Positions 60,420-64,000 of a DNA stretch of 64,000 bases are shown piece by piece. Positions within the stretch are counted from its first letter, which is position 1; each line of letters opens with the position of its first letter. The stretch is from Rhodococcus koreensis (GTDB lineage Bacteria; Actinomycetota; Actinomycetes; Mycobacteriales; Mycobacteriaceae): contig NZ_FNSV01000005.1 of the NCBI RefSeq assembly GCF_900105905.1, positions 8,211,501-8,275,500 on the forward strand, given 5' to 3'. The notes below the pieces were generated by a model, which had not been told where the DNA came from, made no database searches, and was given only the letters and a program-made list of their open reading frames with translations. The position numbers were made by a program, and so were the translations under genes.

Positions 60420-63164
60420 GTGAGCCCTGCAACCACCCCCCGGTCCACCACGTCCCCCGCGTCCGGCGCAGCCGCGCCGTCCGACGATCGCCCCACCCTG
60501 ATGCTGCTCGACGGCCATTCGCTGGCCTTCCGTGCGTTCTACGCCCTGCCCGCCGAGAACTTCAAGACGCACAGCGGTCAGGTCACCAACGCCGTCTACG
60601 GGTTCACGTCGATGTTGATCAATCTGCTGCGCGACGAACAGCCCACCCATGTGGCGGCGGCGTTCGACGTGTCCCGGCAGACGTTCCGGGCCGAGAAGTT
60701 CCCCGAGTACAAGGCCAACCGCAGCAAGGCCCCGGACGAGTTCAAGGGGCAGGTCGAGATCACCAAGGACGTCCTCGGGGCCCTCGGCATCCCGGTGATG
60801 GCCGAGGAGGGCTTCGAGGCCGACGACATCATCGCCACGCTCACCACCCAGGCGGAGGTGCTCGGGTACCGCGTCCTGGTGGTGACCGGCGACCGGGACT
60901 CGCTCCAGCTGGTGACCGACGGGGTGACGGTGCTCTACCCGAAGAAGGGCGTCTCGGACCTCACCCGGTTCACGCCGGCGGCCGTCGAGGAGAAGTACGG
61001 GCTCACACCTGCGCAGTACCCCGACTTCGCGGCCCTGCGCGGCGACCCGAGCGACAACCTGCCGGGCATCCCCGGGGTGGGGGAGAAGACCGCCACCAAG
61101 TGGATCAAGGAGTACGGCGATCTCGTCGGGCTGGTCGACAACGTCGACAAGGTTCGGGGCAAGGTCGGTGACGCGCTGCGGGAGAACCTGCCGAACGTCC
61201 TGCTCAACCGTGAGCTCACCGAGATGGTGCGCGACGTCCCGCTGCCGTACACCCCGGACCAGCTGATGCTCGCCCAGTGGGATCGGGAGAAGATCCACGC
61301 GCTGTTCGACGACCTCGAGTTCAAGGTGCTGCGCGACCGGCTGTTCGCGACGCTCGCCCCGGTCGAAGCCGAGGCGGAGGAGGGCTTCGAGGTGCGCGGC
61401 AGTGCGCTCGAGCCGGGTGCGGTCGCGGACTGGCTGTCGGCGCACGCGTCGGCGGGCGAGCGGTCCGGGGTGTCGGTGGTCGGCACCCGCACCCCGTACG
61501 GCGGCGACGTGACGGCCCTCGCCGTCGCAGCCGCCGACGGCGAGGGCGCGTACATTGCCACCGCGTCCGCCACCCCGGAGGACGAGAAGGCGCTCGGCGA
61601 CTGGCTCGCGGACGCGACCCAGCCTAAGGCCCTGCACGAGGCCAAGTGGGCGATGCACGCGCTGCGCGGACGCGGCTGGATGCTCGGCGGTCTCACCAGC
61701 GACACCGCGCTGGCGGCGTACCTGGTGCGCCCCGGGCAGCGGACGTTCAACCTCGACGACCTGTCGCTGCGCTATCTGCGCAGGGAACTGCGAGTGGAGG
61801 AGACCGGGCAGGAGCAGCTGTCGCTGCTCGACGACGCCGATCAGGTCGACGCCGAAGCCGCCGAGACCGAGATTCTCAGTGCCCGCGCCGTCCTCGACCT
61901 CGCGGCCGCGCTCGACACGGAACTCGAGAACATCGAGTCGACGGCCCTGCTGTCCGAGATGGAGTTGCCGCTGCTGGCGGTGCTGGCCGACATCGAGGCG
62001 TCCGGTATCGCCGTCGACGGCGACCACCTGCACGACCTGCAGAGCCGGTTCGCGGCCGAGGTGTCCGAGGCGGCGGAGGCGGCCTACGGGGTCATCGGCA
62101 AGCAGATCAACCTCGGGTCACCCAAGCAGCTGCAGGTCGTGCTGTTCGACGAGCTGGAGATGCCCAAGACGAAGAAGACGAAGACCGGCTACACCACGGA
62201 CGCCGAGGCGCTGCAGAACCTGTTCGAGAAGACGTCGCACCCGTTCCTCGAGCACCTTCTCGCGCACCGCGACGCGACGCGGCTGAAGGTGACCGTCGAC
62301 GGTCTGCTGAAGACGGTCGCCGAGGACGGCCGGATCCACACGACGTTCAACCAGACGGTCGCCGCCACCGGCCGGTTGTCGTCCACCGAGCCCAATCTCC
62401 AGAACATCCCGGTGCGCACGGACGCGGGCCGTCAGATCCGTGACGGGTTCGTCGTCGGCGAGGGCTTCGACTCGCTGCTCACCGCAGACTACAGCCAGAT
62501 CGAGATGCGGATCATGGCGCACGTGTCCGGCGACGAGGGCCTGATCGAGGCGTTCAACACCGGCGAGGATCTGCACAGCTTCGTCGGTGCCCGCGCGTTC
62601 GGCGTGCCGATCGAGGAGGTCACCCCCGAGCTGCGCCGCCGCGTGAAGGCGATGTCGTACGGGCTGGCGTACGGGCTCAGCGCGTTCGGTCTGGCGGCGC
62701 AGCTCAAGATCTCGACCGAAGAGGCCAAATCGCAGATGGAGGCGTACTTCGCCCGGTTCGGTGGGGTGCGTGACTACCTGCACGAGGTCGTGGAACAGGC
62801 CCGCAAGGACGGCTACACGTCGACGCTGTACGGGCGCCGCCGCTACCTGCCCGACCTCACCAGCGACAACCGCCAGCGGCGGGAGGTCGCCGAGCGTGCC
62901 GCGCTCAACGCCCCCATCCAGGGCACGGCCGCCGACATCATCAAGGTCGCGATGATCGACGTGCAGCGTTCGCTGCGCGAGGCGGGTCTGAAGTCGCGCA
63001 TGCTGCTGCAGGTGCACGACGAACTGGTGCTCGAGGTCGTCGAAGCGGAACGGGACCAGGTGGAACAGCTGGTCCGCGACAAGATGGCCTCGGCCATCGA
63101 ACTGTCGGTGCCGCTCGACGTGTCCGTCGGCACCGGTCGCAGCTGGGACGCCGCCGCGCACTAG
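60420..63164 (+). CDS. polA: DNA polymerase I
   Basis: A 914-residue repair and Okazaki-fragment polymerase. The N-terminal 5' nuclease domain has LMLLDGHSLAFRAFYALP, EGFEADDIIATL, TGDRDSLQL and GDPSDNLPGIPGVGEKTA. The middle 3'-5' exonuclease-like domain lacks the usual Asp-x-Glu catalytic pattern, as in other actinobacteria. The polymerase domain has motif A (LLTADYSQIEMRI), motif B (RRRVKAMSYGLAYGLSAFG) and motif C (LQVHDELVLEV). Translation from GTG 60420 gives a polar, low-complexity first ~25 residues. Confidence 0.97.
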   Translation: MSPATTPRSTTSPASGAAAPSDDRPTLMLLDGHSLAFRAFYALPAENFKTHSGQVTNAVYGFTSMLINLLRDEQPTHVAAAFDVSRQTFRAEKFPEYKANRSKAPDEFKGQVEITKDVLGALGIPVMAEEGFEADDIIATLTTQAEVLGYRVLVVTGDRDSLQLVTDGVTVLYPKKGVSDLTRFTPAAVEEKYGLTPAQYPDFAALRGDPSDNLPGIPGVGEKTATKWIKEYGDLVGLVDNVDKVRGKVGDALRENLPNVLLNRELTEMVRDVPLPYTPDQLMLAQWDREKIHALFDDLEFKVLRDRLFATLAPVEAEAEEGFEVRGSALEPGAVADWLSAHASAGERSGVSVVGTRTPYGGDVTALAVAAADGEGAYIATASATPEDEKALGDWLADATQPKALHEAKWAMHALRGRGWMLGGLTSDTALAAYLVRPGQRTFNLDDLSLRYLRRELRVEETGQEQLSLLDDADQVDAEAAETEILSARAVLDLAAALDTELENIESTALLSEMELPLLAVLADIEASGIAVDGDHLHDLQSRFAAEVSEAAEAAYGVIGKQINLGSPKQLQVVLFDELEMPKTKKTKTGYTTDAEALQNLFEKTSHPFLEHLLAHRDATRLKVTVDGLLKTVAEDGRIHTTFNQTVAATGRLSSTEPNLQNIPVRTDAGRQIRDGFVVGEGFDSLLTADYSQIEMRIMAHVSGDEGLIEAFNTGEDLHSFVGARAFGVPIEEVTPELRRRVKAMSYGLAYGLSAFGLAAQLKISTEEAKSQMEAYFARFGGVRDYLHEVVEQARKDGYTSTLYGRRRYLPDLTSDNRQRREVAERAALNAPIQGTAADIIKVAMIDVQRSLREAGLKSRMLLQVHDELVLEVVEAERDQVEQLVRDKMASAIELSVPLDVSVGTGRSWDAAAH

Positions 63165-63206
63165 GCGGCGGTCCTCCGCTCGGTTCGGCCGCGGCGGTCC
63201 TACGCC

Positions 63207-63575
63207 CTATTCGGCGGGGGCCTGCTCGGCGATCTGCTTGCGCACCTCGTCCATGTCGAGGGCCTTGACCTGCGTGAGAAGATCCTCGAGCGCCGCGGGC
63301 GGCAGCGCACCCGGCTGACTGAACACCAGCACACCCTCGCGGAACGCCATGATGGTCGGGATCGAGCGGATGTTCGCGGCGGCGGCGATGCCCTGCTCCG
63401 CCTCGGTGTCGACCTTGGCGTGTACGACGTCGGGGTGCTGCTCCGACGAGGCCTCGAAGGTGGGGGCGAAGGAGCGGCACGGTCCGCACCACGATGCCCA
63501 GAAGTCGACCAGAACGACGTCGTTGCCGGTCACGGTCTCGTCGAAGTTCTGCTGAGTCAGAGTCTTGGTGGCCAC
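63207..63575 (-). CDS. Thioredoxin
   Basis: A 122-residue thioredoxin with the active site WASWCGPCRSFAP and cis-Pro loop SIPTIMAF. The GTG at 63575 follows AAAGGA and gives a standard start (VATKTLTQQNFDETV). The C-terminal helix is extended by ~15 charged residues (DMDEVRKQIAEQAPAE). It lies convergent to polA, 42 nt away. It could serve Bcp (30087) as reductant, but several thioredoxins are usual. Confidence 0.93.
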   Translation of the reverse strand: MATKTLTQQNFDETVTGNDVVLVDFWASWCGPCRSFAPTFEASSEQHPDVVHAKVDTEAEQGIAAAANIRSIPTIMAFREGVLVFSQPGALPPAALEDLLTQVKALDMDEVRKQIAEQAPAE

Positions 63576-63645
63576 GAGGGTCCTTTCGATCGGTGGGTCT
63601 GCCTGTGCAACGCCGCGTCGCCGTCGATTCTTCCCTGCGGGTTCC

Positions 63646-64000
63646 TCACCCGGTGCGCTCCGTGTCCCGGAACGTGCGGCGGTACGCCTGCGGGGTGGTG
63701 TGGCGCAGCCGCAGGAAATGCTGCCGCAGCACCGCACCACCGCCGAAGCCGACGCGTTCGGCGATCACGTCGACCGAAAGGTCCGAGTTCTCGAGCAGGT
63801 GCTGCGCGGCCAGCACCCGCTGGTCGCTGAGCCAGCGGGCCGGGGTGGTTCCGGTCTCGGCCTGGAATCGTCGCGCGAACGTCCGGGGCGACATGTTGGC
63901 CTTGGCCGCCACCGCGGTCACCGTGAGGTCGAGGGCGAGGTGCTCGGTCATCCAGTCGAGCAGCGGCCCGAGGGTGTCGATCGTCGTCGACGGCAGCGGC
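63646..64000 (-). CDS. AraC-family regulator, C-terminal DNA-binding part (truncated by window)
   Basis: The frame remains open to the window edge, so the start is outside. The visible ~118 residues form the two helix-turn-helix AraC domain: LTVTAVAAKANMSPRTFARRFQAETGTTPARWL and LSVDVIAERVGFGGGAVLRQHFLRLRHTTPQAYRRTF. The sequence just before it (DTLGPLLDWMTEHL) is typical of GlxA-type regulators that carry a DJ-1-like N-terminal domain, but that part is not visible. Confidence 0.85.
   Translation of the reverse strand, partial: PLPSTTIDTLGPLLDWMTEHLALDLTVTAVAAKANMSPRTFARRFQAETGTTPARWLSDQRVLAAQHLLENSDLSVDVIAERVGFGGGAVLRQHFLRLRHTTPQAYRRTFRDTERTG

Overview
The window is high-GC, densely packed chromosomal DNA from a mycolic-acid-type actinobacterium. 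Gene content and order point to Rhodococcus or a close relative. The gene order runs parallel to the well-known mycobacterial stretch bioB - nadABC - hisDCB...HAF-I - trpE...CBA - lgt - pyk - tesB - pdtaR - polA. Start codons are often GTG, operons are tightly overlapped, and several genes have a TANNNT -10 box only 6-8 nt before the start codon, which suggests leaderless mRNAs. The species assignment is an inference; no rRNA gene is present to confirm it.

Layout. 1-4.5 kb: the end of a three-gene succinate dehydrogenase operon (anchor, sdhA, sdhB), with a complete 1,499-bp IS4-family element inserted exactly at the sdhB stop codon. 4.5-7.2 kb: a GntR regulator coupled to a membrane fatty-acid hydroxylase/sterol-desaturase-like protein, and a secreted lipase. 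7.2-9.8 kb: a BioQ-like TetR repressor divergent from bioB, bsaP and a DUF2567 membrane protein. 9.8-11.8 kb: an SDR/TetR pair and a half-length SDR-like protein. 11.8-16.1 kb: NAD synthesis (nadABC) facing a Nudix-type NrtR regulator across a palindromic operator. 16.1-20.1 kb: a LysE exporter, a secreted GH1 glycosidase and an acyl-CoA dehydrogenase. 20.3-28.6 kb: a long his operon (hisDCB, a 50-aa membrane protein, an MFS transporter, hisH, an 85-aa membrane protein, hisA/priA, impA, hisF, hisI), then a small tautomerase. 28.6-30.6 kb: a MarR/LigB-dioxygenase pair and a Bcp-type peroxiredoxin. 30.6-37.9 kb: trpE, a Trp-associated membrane protein, trpC, trpB, trpA, lgt and a TM2-domain protein. 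38-46.9 kb: gltBD behind a long leader, pyk, tesB and a small acidic protein. 47-52.2 kb: a BacA/SbmA-like ABC transporter whose 3' end overlaps a DUF4185 (GH183-like) gene, an SRPBCC protein, an ECF41-type sigma factor divergent from its carboxymuconolactone-decarboxylase-like partner, and a tRNA gene. 52.2-64 kb: pdtaR, an SDR/TetR pair, a branched-chain amino acid (Liv) ABC system, polA, a thioredoxin and a truncated AraC regulator.

How it works together. Most of the window is core metabolism: NAD, biotin, histidine, tryptophan and glutamate synthesis plus pyruvate kinase, each with local regulatory signals. The most interesting observations are: the BioQ-type double operator at bioB with the accessory gene bsaP; the two facing ECF41-type promoters (TGTCACA-N16-CGTC and TGTCACA-N16-GGTC); a LivH permease carrying an extra extracytoplasmic beta-sandwich-like domain; a tRNA with a Leu(CAA) anticodon but a short variable arm; a 74-bp tail-to-tail overlap between two convergent genes; and a palindromic intergenic repeat family seen twice. 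I found no CRISPR array, prophage or obvious biosynthetic gene cluster.
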